Positions 48,320 to 64,000 of a stretch of DNA of 64,000 nt are shown in pieces (position 1 is the stretch's first letter; each line of letters begins with the position of its first letter). A program made the translations under genes and the position numbers. The DNA lies in NCBI GenBank assembly GCA_963402885.1, contig OY727098.1:372001-436000 (forward strand), read 5' to 3'. Under the pieces are notes generated by a model. The model made no database searches. It was not told the DNA's origin and saw only the letters and a list, made by a program, of their open reading frames with translations. This DNA is from Antedon bifida. Taxonomy: Eukaryota > Echinodermata > Crinoidea > Comatulida > Antedonidae.

Positions 48320-50282
48320 TAACTGCACTATCCTGCATTGTAACAGCCATTGATTAACATATTTATAAATATTAAGGTTTTTAACTGGCCTTTTCACTAA
48401 GCAACATAAGATAAAAACACAAAATAGTTTTTGGTATCTTTATAAGACTTTCCTATAACAGTATACTATTTGTTATATATGTGTCGTATGAAGCATTATT
48501 ATTTATTGTGCTGAAAAACTGTATTTTAAAAAATAATAATTTTCTATGTACTGTATTTGTTTGTACATTTTATTTGTATATATTAAATATTAGCAGTTAT
48601 TCTGTTGACCTCATGCACATAACTTTCTTCTGGTAAATTAGTTCTTTTTTAACTTGCTGAATAAATACTTTTAATACACAGTAAATACTTAGATGATACT
48701 AACACATATAGAATTATTTCTTTTTCATAAAATTAACAACAAATAAAATCTGGCAGTATTTTCTATCCTTTTTGCAATATATCTCTTCAGCAACCTACAG
48801 CCTTAGTATTTCATTAATTATTCACTCTATAATATCTTCCTCATACTAACACACTCACTACATATAATTTTGCTGTATAATATACTTAGTATATACTTAA
48901 ATGTTAAAATTTAATAATGTATTTCCATTAAAATATACATATTTACACATAAACTATTTTAAATTAGCACATGTCAGTCAAAGGGTTCAAATATAGAAAA
49001 AACAATGTCAAATAAATAAATAAAATATTAAATTGTTTTACTAAATGCATGTTGAACAAACTCATGCTTTCTGCACTTAGTTATCAAGTTACATATGTGA
49101 TAATTATGTGATGTATCCCGGATTACAGGACTGAATCCGAACTCAGTGTGAAATGTACCGTAATTGGAGTTATTAATAAAGGATAGGATTTAACTTACAA
49201 CATTAGAATTTCCTACATGATATATTATGATGATCATTAATTTCATGAACTATATATTACAGTTCTTTCTAATCAAAAGTTTCTTATTTTCAAATCTAAC
49301 ACATAAAACTAATCTACAAGGTATTTCTATAAAAAAAATTATAAATGTAAATTATGAATAAAATAACTACTGAACCAAATATTACTGCCTTTAAACTAAT
49401 GAACCTCTATAAGAATTACACCAAACACCAAGAAATCAGCCATTGTTTCCTCCAACTTGTGTAGACACGATACAGTAAAGTGGACTAGTATTAGTATTCC
49501 TTAGTATAGCCTATACTGTAGGTTTTTACTATACATTTAACACTAGACCTACATTGAGTAAAGTCTGAGAAATAAATACCCCTAAAGCACCAACAATTAC
49601 ACAGAACTATAATTCTATTTCTGGTCAAACAGAGTTTCCATACAATATTTACATATTGTCTAATAGTATTTATAATTGTTCATTTCCATATTATAATAAT
49701 TAGTTTATAATTTAATTAATAAAGAGAGAGTGTGTTATAAAAAAAACATACATGTAGCTACTACAGTACTCTACGTACAGTACCAGCATACATTGCAATC
49801 ACTACTTATAACTTTGAAAATACACCGACTACCAACTGAAACTTTAGGTTTGTTCGCCAGAATTTTACTTATAAGGTGCCGACATTGCCACAAACCTGCT
49901 CACCATTAAATCATGGCTAGTACTAAAAAAGATGGCTGCCATACATTCAATATTGTAGTTATATCACATAAATTACTACTTCATAAAAAGAACATTAAAA
50001 TATGGCATCATATTATTCACAGCACCATTAATAAGCAAGATAGAAAACAATTCATCATTTTACAATGTATTTTTTTTCCATCGTTTATTTAAAAGGATCT
50101 ACCATGCTGTTTGTTCCTTCAATTTGAGTCAAGTCAAGGTGATGATCTTAGTGTTCCTATCAGCTGACTATCTAATAATTCCAATATAAACGTAATTTCT
50201 CCATTCAAATCAAGAGTTTCATGTGTTTCACATAATGTTCAGCTGATGAAAAGTTAAGAAGTATCAACTTGACTTAGTAGCT
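48320..50282 (-). other. AT-rich region including the DNAJB 3' UTR
   Basis: No gene recognised. Sequence close to 50282 is the 3' UTR of the HSP40 gene. The rest contains many TACAGTA and GTATATT words but no clear repeat family. Confidence 0.4.
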
Positions 50283-53200
50283 TCAGTAACGCGGTAAACA
50301 GTCTGCTAAGATTTCCTTTGTAGAATTTGTTATGTGTTCAGGGAAGCCAATATCAAACGTGATGATTAGATCTCCACGACGTGTTGGCTGTTTCGGAAAT
50401 GGCAATCCTTCTCCACTTATGCGTTTCTTTGTAGACGGTTTGATTACGTCATGGACAGGAACTTGTATCGTCCTACCTTCTATTGTAGGTACTTGTAGTG
50501 TTGTACCAACCAATGCCTGAAATATGAATAAATTAATTAGTAATTAATGTAAATTGTATTCTCAGTAATTTATAAGGGACACCTTCCCATAGAACGAATG
50601 ACTGGCAATATATGTTTTATAACACCAAGGCCACCCAACCCACCTCTTCTTAGGAGACACTTTGATGGGTTCAGAAGGTGTCCCCTGTAAGCATTATGTA
50701 CTTATCCACTCTTGTTTGAAGCAAAACACAATGTTGTAATAGGACAACTATACAGTATGGAATGAATGAGTGAAAATGTTCTTTTTTCATTTTTAAACTA
50801 TTCCGCGATAGGACAACCTACCACACAAACAAATTATAAATAATTTGTCATAGTTGTGATATCGGTATAATAATAATATTCTTCACTGTTTCTAGACTTT
50901 ATCCATGATTTAATAACCCGACTTGTACTGACAACTGCTGAATGTCAAATCAGAATTTCCTGTTTACTTAATTGCTAATAATTGCTTTGACTTTTTATAG
51001 GCATTCAAACATCCATGGGAAATCAGTTTACAATAAACTTGTCCTAACTATGATGCAGAATGAAAACCAATTACAAAATGAAATACAGTCAACTCTACCA
51101 ATACCGGACATCCTTGGGCCGGCCCAAACATACTTGGGACGGCCCAAACTTGGATATCCCTTGGATGGCCCAATACCCGGACGGTCCTGGTACAGTACAA
51201 TGCCGGACATCCCTGGCATGGACCAAAACATCATGGTTTTATTGAATCCAATTTAAGTATCACTATAATAAATGAATTTGGGACCTTCAACCAGTTTGCA
51301 GAGTCTATTAATTTTTTAAAATAATTGTCGGGTAATTGACTGGTAAACTTAAAATTATATACAAACTTTGTACCTAAAACACTAAGACTCTTTTTTGGTA
51401 GGTGAAGGGTGGGGAGAGCGAGTGTAAAATTTAGATTTCAAAAGAGAGGAAAGTGATGATAAATTATGTTAAAATACTTTGGCATTGAACCAGTTAAATT
51501 ATAAAATAAAAAAAAATTATTAAATTAGTTAGTTACAACAAAGAGTTGAATGTTGCCAAAATATAAAAAAATACCATGTTGTACTGTGTTGATTTAAACA
51601 AGCCAAACTTAGTGAGTGGGGACAGCAGGAGGTTGAGCAACAGGATGCTTCTACTACAAATTGTCAATTATTGACAGAATTATTTCTAAAAAACAATTAT
51701 GAAACGTTTCATAATTATAATTATTACAGTTTTGAATTATTTTTAACTACAAAAATATCCTCTGTCCAAAATTAATGTTATTTTGTTTCTGTTTTTGTTT
51801 CTATTTTATACTATTACTAAATAATTAATAATAGAAACATTTCAGAAACAGCTCCGTTTTTAACATAACATTGTTTGTAGATGATTACGTACTGAACATG
51901 TCTAGATGATCACGTACTGAACATGATCACGTACTGAACATGATCATGTACTGAACATGTCTAGAAGATCATGTACTGAACATGTCTAGATGATTATGTA
52001 CTGAACATGATCATGCACTGAACATGTCTAGATTATCATGTACAGTACTGAACATGATCATGTACTGAAAATGTAGATGACCATGTACTGAACATAAAAA
52101 TGATATCTCATTAATAATAGTGGCCTGACCAGATAAACATAATACATGAATAGCAATTCAATAGGTTATAGGTAAGCTGTACATAGTTTGTGTCAAATGA
52201 ACACAAGCTATTCTTGACAATTATTAATAGCATAGGCAATTCACAGCAGATGCACATTCTCTAGGCATATAATTGTTTATTCACGAGGTTAGCTATTTAT
52301 AATCTTTCACGAACCATTGAGTCTATGCGTTTACTTTCCTTTTTAAACTTTAAAGTATGGTGAGCAAATTGTATTGTTGGGAATGGCTAGTTGCTTGGTG
52401 ATAAAACGAACAGTTTGAATAAAGAGTTGTGGTATAAAGAAAAATATTGTCCATAAATAAATTAGTTAGTACAGTGTGTCTGAAATAAATTTCATGGATT
52501 ATTATACAGTTATTATTCAGGTTAATAATATGAGGGTAGATTTTAATATTAAAGTAAAGAATATTGTGTGGCCAGCATGATACTGGGCAGTACAGTAAAT
52601 AGGCCAGTTTTCAATGGTAGCTTAAACCAAAACATTGTGTGGTCAGTATTAAATACTAGTAGGCCAGTTGTCAATGGTGGTAACATAAACCAAAGCATTT
52701 ACTTACATCCCGAAGAGAAACCTTGGCTTTGAATATTAAATTGCTTCCCTCACGAGTAAAAACTGGATGCGGCTTATCCTTAAGGATAAATACAATGTCT
52801 GCTGGTATATTGGATGCCGTTTGGTCCCCTTCTTTTGGGAAGGTTATCCTTGTACCTTCTTTCCAGCCAGGTTTTACTTGAATTTCTAATACTTTATCCT
52901 CTATGCGTGTTGTTTTTTTGTCTGAATTTAAAACCTTTCTCGATATTTTCATCTTTTTTGTGCATCCCCTATAAATGTCTTCTAAAGAAACCTTAAGATC
53001 ATGTTGTATAGCAGAGTCTTGTTGTCTCTTTTTGTGCATTCCGCCGCCACGCATACCTGGGTGTCCCATATTATTTCCAAACTGGCCAAAATTCATCCCG
53101 CCAAATCCATCTCCCATGTCCATAGGCTCGCCCATATTAAAACTCATTCTTGAGCCAGCCCCATTCTGCCCTCCGCCATGCATATTAAAGAACATATCAA

Positions 53201-53522
53201 AGGGAGATTGACCAGGACCGAAAAAACTTTCAAATGTGGCGTTAGGATCGCCGTGATACGACCATGACGTATTCCCGCCACTGTGTCCATTATGCGTGCC
53301 ATGTTTAAGGCCTTCCTCACCAAACTTATCATAAATATCTCTCCTTTTTTTATCGCTTAGTACTTCATATGCTTCAGATATTTCCTTGAATTTGTCCTCG
53401 GCTCCCTTTGACTTATTCTTATCAGGGTGATGTTTCAGAGCCTGCTTCCTATACGCTTTCTTAATCTGATCATCCGTCGCTCCTTTTGTTATTCCAAGAA
53501 TTCTGTAGTAGTCTTTACCCAT
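50283..53522 (-). CDS. HSP40 co-chaperone of the DNAJB1/DNAJB4/DNAJB5 group
   Basis: Two coding exons: 52707-53522 (272 codons) and 50283-50516. They give 349 aa (human members 337-348). The start is the [10 protein letters not shown] methionine at 53522, just inside an exon whose acceptor (AAAACTCAG) is 7 bases upstream. The in-frame upstream ATG lies in the intron. The J domain is at 1-70 with HHPDKN, the G/F-rich region at 75-175 ([17 protein letters not shown]), and two C-terminal substrate-binding domains ([33 protein letters not shown]). There is no zinc finger, as in class B J-proteins. These proteins deliver unfolded clients to Hsp70 and support disaggregation. The intron position after VSLRD is where the human genes also have a junction-like break. 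A heat-shock element lies upstream. Confidence 0.95.
51085..51240. repeat. pogo-like element, one-ended
   Basis: Starts TACAGTCAACTCTACCAATA, then CCGGACATCC and GGCCC words. Same left end as the MITE at 26518. The internal CCGGACATCC-type unit occurs twice. Intron of the HSP40 gene. Confidence 0.65.
51880..52105. repeat. Minisatellite of GATCATGTACTGAACAT units
   Basis: About eleven units of (GT)CTAGATGATCATGTACTGAACAT with 16- and 23-bp versions interleaved. The HSP40 intron. Confidence 0.9.
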
Positions 53523-53897
53523 AGTTATCTGAGTTTTCCAAAAGAAAGTAAACATTTATTAAATTAATACACTTTACACTTATCATTAATCACCAATGTG
53601 AATCATTGATTGTCAGTAGGCCACGGCCACTTTCCTTACAAAATGTGTCCTGTTTACACTGATGACAGATTTAATCAGTTGGTGGCGTTTAAAACTGGTG
53701 TTTTTCTGGTTTTTTTGCTATAAAAAGTGCTCTTTTTTATGCTAAATTGATAATGAGATTGTGACGTCTTTACTTAATAACCACTGTATTTTTCTTGGTA
53801 AAGTTATGGCTGTCGTTACTTACTGTAAACATTGTATATAGGCAGACAGATTTTTCAGTTATCTAGCGGCGCTCCATACCAAATACCACAAGTTGTT

Positions 53898-54416
53898 TTA
53901 ATAGGGAGGTTTCGCAACCTTACGAATACGATAACGAAAACGGATACGTCACACATTTGTGAAACTTTTGAGCTGATCCCCAATTCATATTCGTAAAGCG
54001 TATTCGTGTTGACGAATATCACCAGTCATATTCGTAACTACAAAACGAGTATAGTTTTTGATCTATTTTGCACATTCTGAATTTGAATCAGGAACGATTC
54101 ATGATTATAATATAATTATAGATTTATTGAAAGTAATTTACTAAAGTAATTTACTAAAATGCTAGGTCAATTTTGATAAATAGCAGTTTTTAAAGTCCTC
54201 ACTCGCTTTGATGTTACGCTAGGCCGAGGCAGCCAAGCACCAAGCAACACGTACACGCGCTTCGCTCAAATTTACCGCAGTCATATTTTGGAAGGCGCCC
54301 TCAATATTTCGTTGCCATGCGAAACAGATTTTTACTGGCTTACGAAAACGAATACGTGTGCGTGACGTATCCGTTTTCGTTATCGTATTCGTAAGATTGC
54401 GAAACCTCTCTATTAA
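53898..54416. mobile_element. TTAA-flanked foldback MITE (family iii)
   Basis: TTAA at 53898-53901 and 54413-54416. Arms of about 50 bp: TAGGGAGGTTTCGCAACCTT then ACGAATACGATAACGAAAAC on the left, inverted on the right as GTTTTCGTTATCGTATTCGT and GCGAAACCTCTCTA. ~510 bp without coding capacity. It sits in the 5' UTR intron of the HSP40 gene. Confidence 0.9.
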
Positions 54417-54710
54417 CCGATATCACATAAACCGACATTCACCATATTGAATAATAATTCCTCTAAATAAATCTAGCCTAGGCCGCCTAGAGGTAGACGG
54501 TAAATAAACAAAGCATGCAACTACAGTAATATGTACGTGTGTGGTGACTATGAAACAATTTACGTATTTCAATAACAAATACTAGCCATCTATCTAGGCA
54601 TAGGCCTAGCCTAAAATAGGCCGATTTGAAGAGAGTACCTTTTAAAGCACTATGTAACCTACCGACCTATCTAAATTTAATCACAACTCAGTCTGGTGGA
54701 GAGCTTACCT

Positions 54711-54880
54711 TTTTGCTGGGCCTAATACGAAATTCTTGCTTACAAAACTGAAGAGAAATATACCAAATGAGTCAACTATTTTTTACTAATTGGCTTACAC
54801 TATGTTGTAATTCTTAAATGATTTTCAGAAGACTTATTTTTAGAAAATAACCAACCAAGGACCTATCAAATCAAACGACG
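54711..54880 (-). other. Probable 5' UTR exon of the HSP40 gene
   Basis: On the minus strand the donor CAGCAAAAAG then GTAAGC ends an exon at about 54711 that would join the acceptor before the start codon near 53529. The 5' boundary is a guess. Confidence 0.4.
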
Positions 54881-54972
54881 AAATGTTTCTCTCGACGAGT
54901 CGAGAGTGACGTTGGTGGGTGGTGTCTCTCAGTGTGTCATGTGTCCAGATAATTCGAAAAACGCCACCATAC

Positions 54973-54985
54973 TTCTAGAATATTC
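54973..54985. promoter_or_regulatory. Heat-shock element
   Basis: TTCTAGAATATTC is three perfectly spaced inverted GAA units, the consensus HSF1 trimer site. It lies upstream of the HSP40 gene beyond the presumed start site. ATTCGAAAAA is next to it. HSP40 genes are classical HSF1 targets. Confidence 0.7.
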
Positions 54986-55069
54986 TGTGAGTCATCTATT
55001 TAACTCAGTAACTTTAGAGCAGACAGACATATAAATTGTAGTAAGACCCTATTTAACCCTCAAATGAAA

Positions 55070-55520
55070 AAACAAATCACCCACAAAAATATGAGAACTG
55101 ACCACAAATGTGAAAACAAATAAACCACAAATGTGAAAACAGAACCAAGAGCATCACCACCCACACAATGTGATAAATAATATTTTATAATCAAAGTTGT
55201 GCTTAAATTAAATCCAATCAAGGTAATCTTACAACAGGATGCTGATTTCTGGAGATTACCTGTGGCTGCGATACCATCAGTCCACGCCCATGAACAGACA
55301 CCGCGTCGCATAGAATTTGGCATTTGTCGCAGCCAGATATAAGATCAAAGGACTGTTACGAGTTCATATCTTGGCAAGGCAAGCTGAGTGTGATAATTGT
55401 TTTCACATTTGTGGGGGGCTATTTATTACATTTGTGGGTGATTTTCACATTTTGTGCATAAGATGTCACATTTGTGGTCGGTCGCTGTGTTTTTACATTT
55501 GTGGTCGCTGTTTTCACAGT
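55070..55520. repeat. Foldback made of ACATTTGTGG repeats
   Basis: The left arm (55080-55145) repeats CCACAAATGTGAAAACA. The right arm (55395-55520) repeats ACATTTGTGGTCG in inverse orientation, about six units. Between them TGGCTGCGATACC and TTGTCGCAGCCA also pair. Likely a hairpin transposon with tandem-repeat arms. Confidence 0.7.
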
Positions 55521-56819
55521 ATGATGTATGATGCGTTCTAACATGGTTCAACAGACCCCTGCATAAATTTATATAAATTTTAGATTTTTACATAAATCAT
55601 GGTGGAAAGCATTTCAGTGTAGGCCTACTGTATCAAGGATCTGGGTTCAAATCAATAGTAAAGTGTCAACACAGTATGTATATAACAATGCTATACTAAA
55701 ATTAATTTATTACAATCAATTCTGTAAAATAATTTTCATACAATAAAATATAGGCCTAATGGGTTATAAGAGTACAGAAAACATCACTTGTTTTTTGTTT
55801 ACCACCGCATAGTAATATATGTTTAAATAAGCTTATAAGGCCTCACCAGAAAAGATGTGGAAATAATTTGATAATCAAATGCAATTTTAATAAGTTGATT
55901 CAAGTATGGCAAACCCAAAATGTCAAATTGTATTTTGAGTACTCTACACATAATCATATTTACAGATTTAATGATCTTATTTAATGATTTTATGTTCCAT
56001 AACCATGATCATTTGAAGTTCATAGCTTAATTCAAGATACTGTATGGGACACACATGTTTGTACATAGTCATGTACATATTGCATGTCTATAGCATGTGA
56101 TGTTAAACAACGTACAATTTGACAAATTAATTAGTTTAAAGATGTTAGCAAGTTTTAAAAAAGTAAAAAATAAATCCCCATGCCTTTAATATATGGGCCT
56201 ATCAATATAATTTGCTAAAAAAGAAACACAATACAATTGTGTATTAGTAAACAATCCTATTACACGTATATAATTTGCAGTATAACTGAATACTATAATA
56301 CAAGAAATTGCATTTTCAAAAAATGGTACAAAAGAAATTACAAAAAATACTTTACACACAGCGTATTAATGTACAACAACACACACAAATCCTACAGAAA
56401 CAATACAGTACTCAAACAAGTGAAATACAGTTCTTAACAATAGTATAAGACAATTTTAACCTAGTAATGTATATCATATAATGTGATTAAAAATTCTAAA
56501 ATTCCTGGTATGGAAACAATTAGTAGACACACCATGTCAATAATGTTTAAGTTTGTTCTTATCCATAATTACTAAGTTGTAATTAAATTGATTTACATAT
56601 TTTGGTACAATACAGTACATTCCCATTATATTGTAGTTAAAAGTAAATCAAATAAAACATAACAGTAATACTGTACCATTATATTGTACTGGTACATGTA
56701 TATTAAATAATGCATTTTAATGGAAAACATACAGTATGAAGTACTGGTACAGTATATTGACTGATGGTATAAATACCATACTATACTTAGTATAGGACTA
56801 AGCACAATCATGACAGTAC
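55521..56819. other. AT-rich non-coding stretch
   Basis: No supported exon. Repeated TACAGTA / GTACTGTA words near 56590-56770 form a loose low-complexity cluster. Confidence 0.4.
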
Positions 56820-57028
56820 TCAAAGAGTGAGGTTTGACTGGAGAGGGGTAAAGATGGTGAAAGGAGGGGAAAAGGAGTGAGGGAAAGACACTGAGGGAAA
56901 GGACACAGTGAGAGAAAACAGAATGAGATTGAGGAAAGAGACAGTGTTGGAAAAGAGAGTGAGGGGGAGTGGTGAAATAAAGGGGAGTGAGGGAAAAGAC
57001 AGTGAGAGAAAAAAGAGTGAAAAGACCT
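56820..57028. repeat. Polypurine (GA-rich) tract
   Basis: About 200 bases in which the plus strand is almost all purine: GAGTGAGGGAAA, GAGAGAAAA and GGGGAGTG variants in a degenerate tandem. The minus-strand frame through it is an artefact of the composition. Confidence 0.85.
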
Positions 57029-58690
57029 ATTAACAGTAACTTTATGTCTAATTTTCAAATTAAATGAAATAAAATATACTACTACTGTACAAACTTAAAA
57101 AAGTTCAATATTGAAGAAAATATCATTTGAATGATTATTATATGCTTTGTGGTACTACTATACATAACCTGTTAAAGTCTACTGTATATATTGTATGTTA
57201 AACAAAATCAAAGCGATTACTGTAATTTATTTTACATTAAGTTATAACAAAATTGTAATACTTTGAATACTAATTAGGAAATTTTATAAAACCTGCCCCT
57301 TTTATAAAAAAATCAGTAAATACTTAAAATTACAAAAAAACTGAGAAATAATTCACACATAGATTTTAAATACAACAATATAAAACATTACAGTACAAAT
57401 ATTTAAAATAATTTACCCATCCAATTTATACGAAAAGTGGAATTCAAAAATATCAGGCACCAATGTATTTAAAATATACCTCAACAATTATAAGGTAAAC
57501 TATATTGAAAACCATGTAGTTCTCAATTGTTGATAAAAAAGTGGAATTATTTGTTTTCGAAATATCAGGCACCACAGTATTTAAAATATAATCATCCACC
57601 TTGACAATATAAACAAAACTATTATTGAAAATCTATGTACTCTAATAGTTTATAAATATATAAATTTATCTAACAAAAGTATTTCATAAAATGGTATATA
57701 GAATGTTTTGGGGGTTTTCATTAAGTCTGAGTATTACTTTCATTCGTTCTGGAAGTGTTTTTATTATATACAAAAATACATAATTATAACTATCAAACAC
57801 TTTACAAGCAATTGTTAAAATTTATCAATTGTTATAAAAAATGTATAAAAAAAATATCTATATAATGTTAATTCCAATTTACAATTACGAGCGATAACGG
57901 TAAAGTGGATAGCTTGTCCCACGTAGAAATCGTATCCATCCTGCGCAGCTTTCCGCTAAACTGTCCGTGCGCTACAGGTTTGTGTAAATAGATTCTATAT
58001 TTTTGTTTTCCTCTTTACTGTTGCCGCTCGTCTGTGGTTATCGACCTTTATGGTTTCTTTCTCAATAGAACACTTGTTAATCATATTATAAATGAACTGT
58101 ACAGACTTCATTAATTATAATTTACAAAATAAATGGTTAATAAGATTAAGTTCTCACCAAGTAACGCACATTAATTATTTATTGTATTGTCCCCTTGCGA
58201 CACCCTGTTTAGGACACACACCTACTACCATTGTGATATGAACGTGGGATATGTTTTGGTACTCAGCCAACCCCAGTTCAGAAGACACCATATTAAGGAG
58301 ACACTTTGTTGCCACCTGACAAGGTGTTCTCCTAATAGCGGATCTTAGTAGTAGTTTATAAACACATAGTTTTTCCACTACATTATATTATCAGCGTTTA
58401 CTAAGGATTTGGTTTGGAACAGGAATAAGTGATTGTAAATGGTATTTAGATGTTTCATTCTGTTTATTATTGTAGTTTTTAAATCTTTTTTTCGCAGAGC
58501 TGTGCTAATTTTGAAAGTAGCGCTTAATCGAAAATGCTTGGTTACAATTAAAACTTGAAAATCGCGTTTATTTGGGATTTTATTGCTTATTTGTATCATT
58601 TACAATAACCATAAATGCTCAAAATCCAATGAAATTAACAACTTGGTCTTTGTGTCCATTGAGATTGGTTGGTCACCACAGTTATTCAAT
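57029..58690. other. 3' flank of the SYK-like gene with element fragments
   Basis: 57869-58050 holds a foldback fragment (CCAATTTACAATTACGAGCG, and GTTGCCGCTCGTCTGTGG) related to 58829-58990. 58188-58335 holds pogo-like pieces (GGAGACACTTTGTTGCCACC, AAGGTGTTCTCCTAATAGCG). Two diverged copies of a ~115-bp AATATCAGGCACCA block lie at 57440 and 57560. No gene. Confidence 0.5.
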
Positions 58691-63955
<5,265 letters not shown>

Positions 63956-64000
63956 CTGTAATGACAAATGGACAAAAATTAAACATAAGATAATATATAA

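Noticed and set aside
53523..53555. Longer N-terminus for the HSP40 protein from an upstream ATG
   Set aside because: The extra residues lie across a splice acceptor (AAAACTCAG) and family members start MGKDYY.
56798..57058. Minus-strand Ser/Pro/Leu-rich open frame
   Set aside because: It is the translation of a polypurine tract with no coding signature.

Overview
This is animal nuclear DNA: intron-rich, AT-rich, with canonical GT-AG splice sites, many short foldback transposons, and frequent AGGCCTA-type words. The gene content (a SYK/ZAP70 kinase, CFAP57, DNAJC21, TECR, DNase I, and a fucolectin/HYR mosaic) together with those words suggests an invertebrate deuterostome, most likely an echinoderm. 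The species cannot be fixed from sequence alone. All gene models were spliced by eye. Splice phases were checked exon by exon, and each complete model gives an uninterrupted frame.

Layout. 0.8-5.6 kb (-): a secreted fucolectin-type (FTP) domain protein whose exons are phase-compatible with two downstream HYR-domain exons. 6.1-10.5 kb (-): a complete 9-exon DNase I gene with a TATA box. 11.3-20.1 kb (-): three tandem 5-exon short-chain dehydrogenases of the SDR9C/BDH1 type (354, 360 and 357 aa). 20.3-23.9 kb: a 98-bp satellite and a ~1.75-kb tandem duplication carrying two kinds of tRNA-like module. 24.4-29.1 kb (+): DNAJC21 (13 coding exons, 575 aa). 30.6-39.9 kb (+): CFAP57 (19 coding exons, 1213 aa). 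41.7-46.6 kb (-): TECR. 46.6-50.3 kb: mostly non-coding, with foldback elements. 50.3-53.5 kb (-): a DNAJB1/4/5-type HSP40 with a perfect heat-shock element upstream. 58.7-64 kb (-): the linker and kinase domain of a SYK/ZAP70-family tyrosine kinase, whose SH2 domains lie beyond the window.

The genes form no operon-like system. They are ordinary housekeeping, ciliary, secreted and signalling genes. The unusual material is the transposon load: at least ten copies of one palindromic MITE carrying an internal ~20-bp repeat that varies in number, and several other foldback families flanked by TTAA. One MITE copy sits on, and duplicates, a DNAJC21 splice donor. The candidate alternative 3' end of the FTP/HYR lectin is the other observation most worth testing. 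I found no clear previously undescribed biological system.
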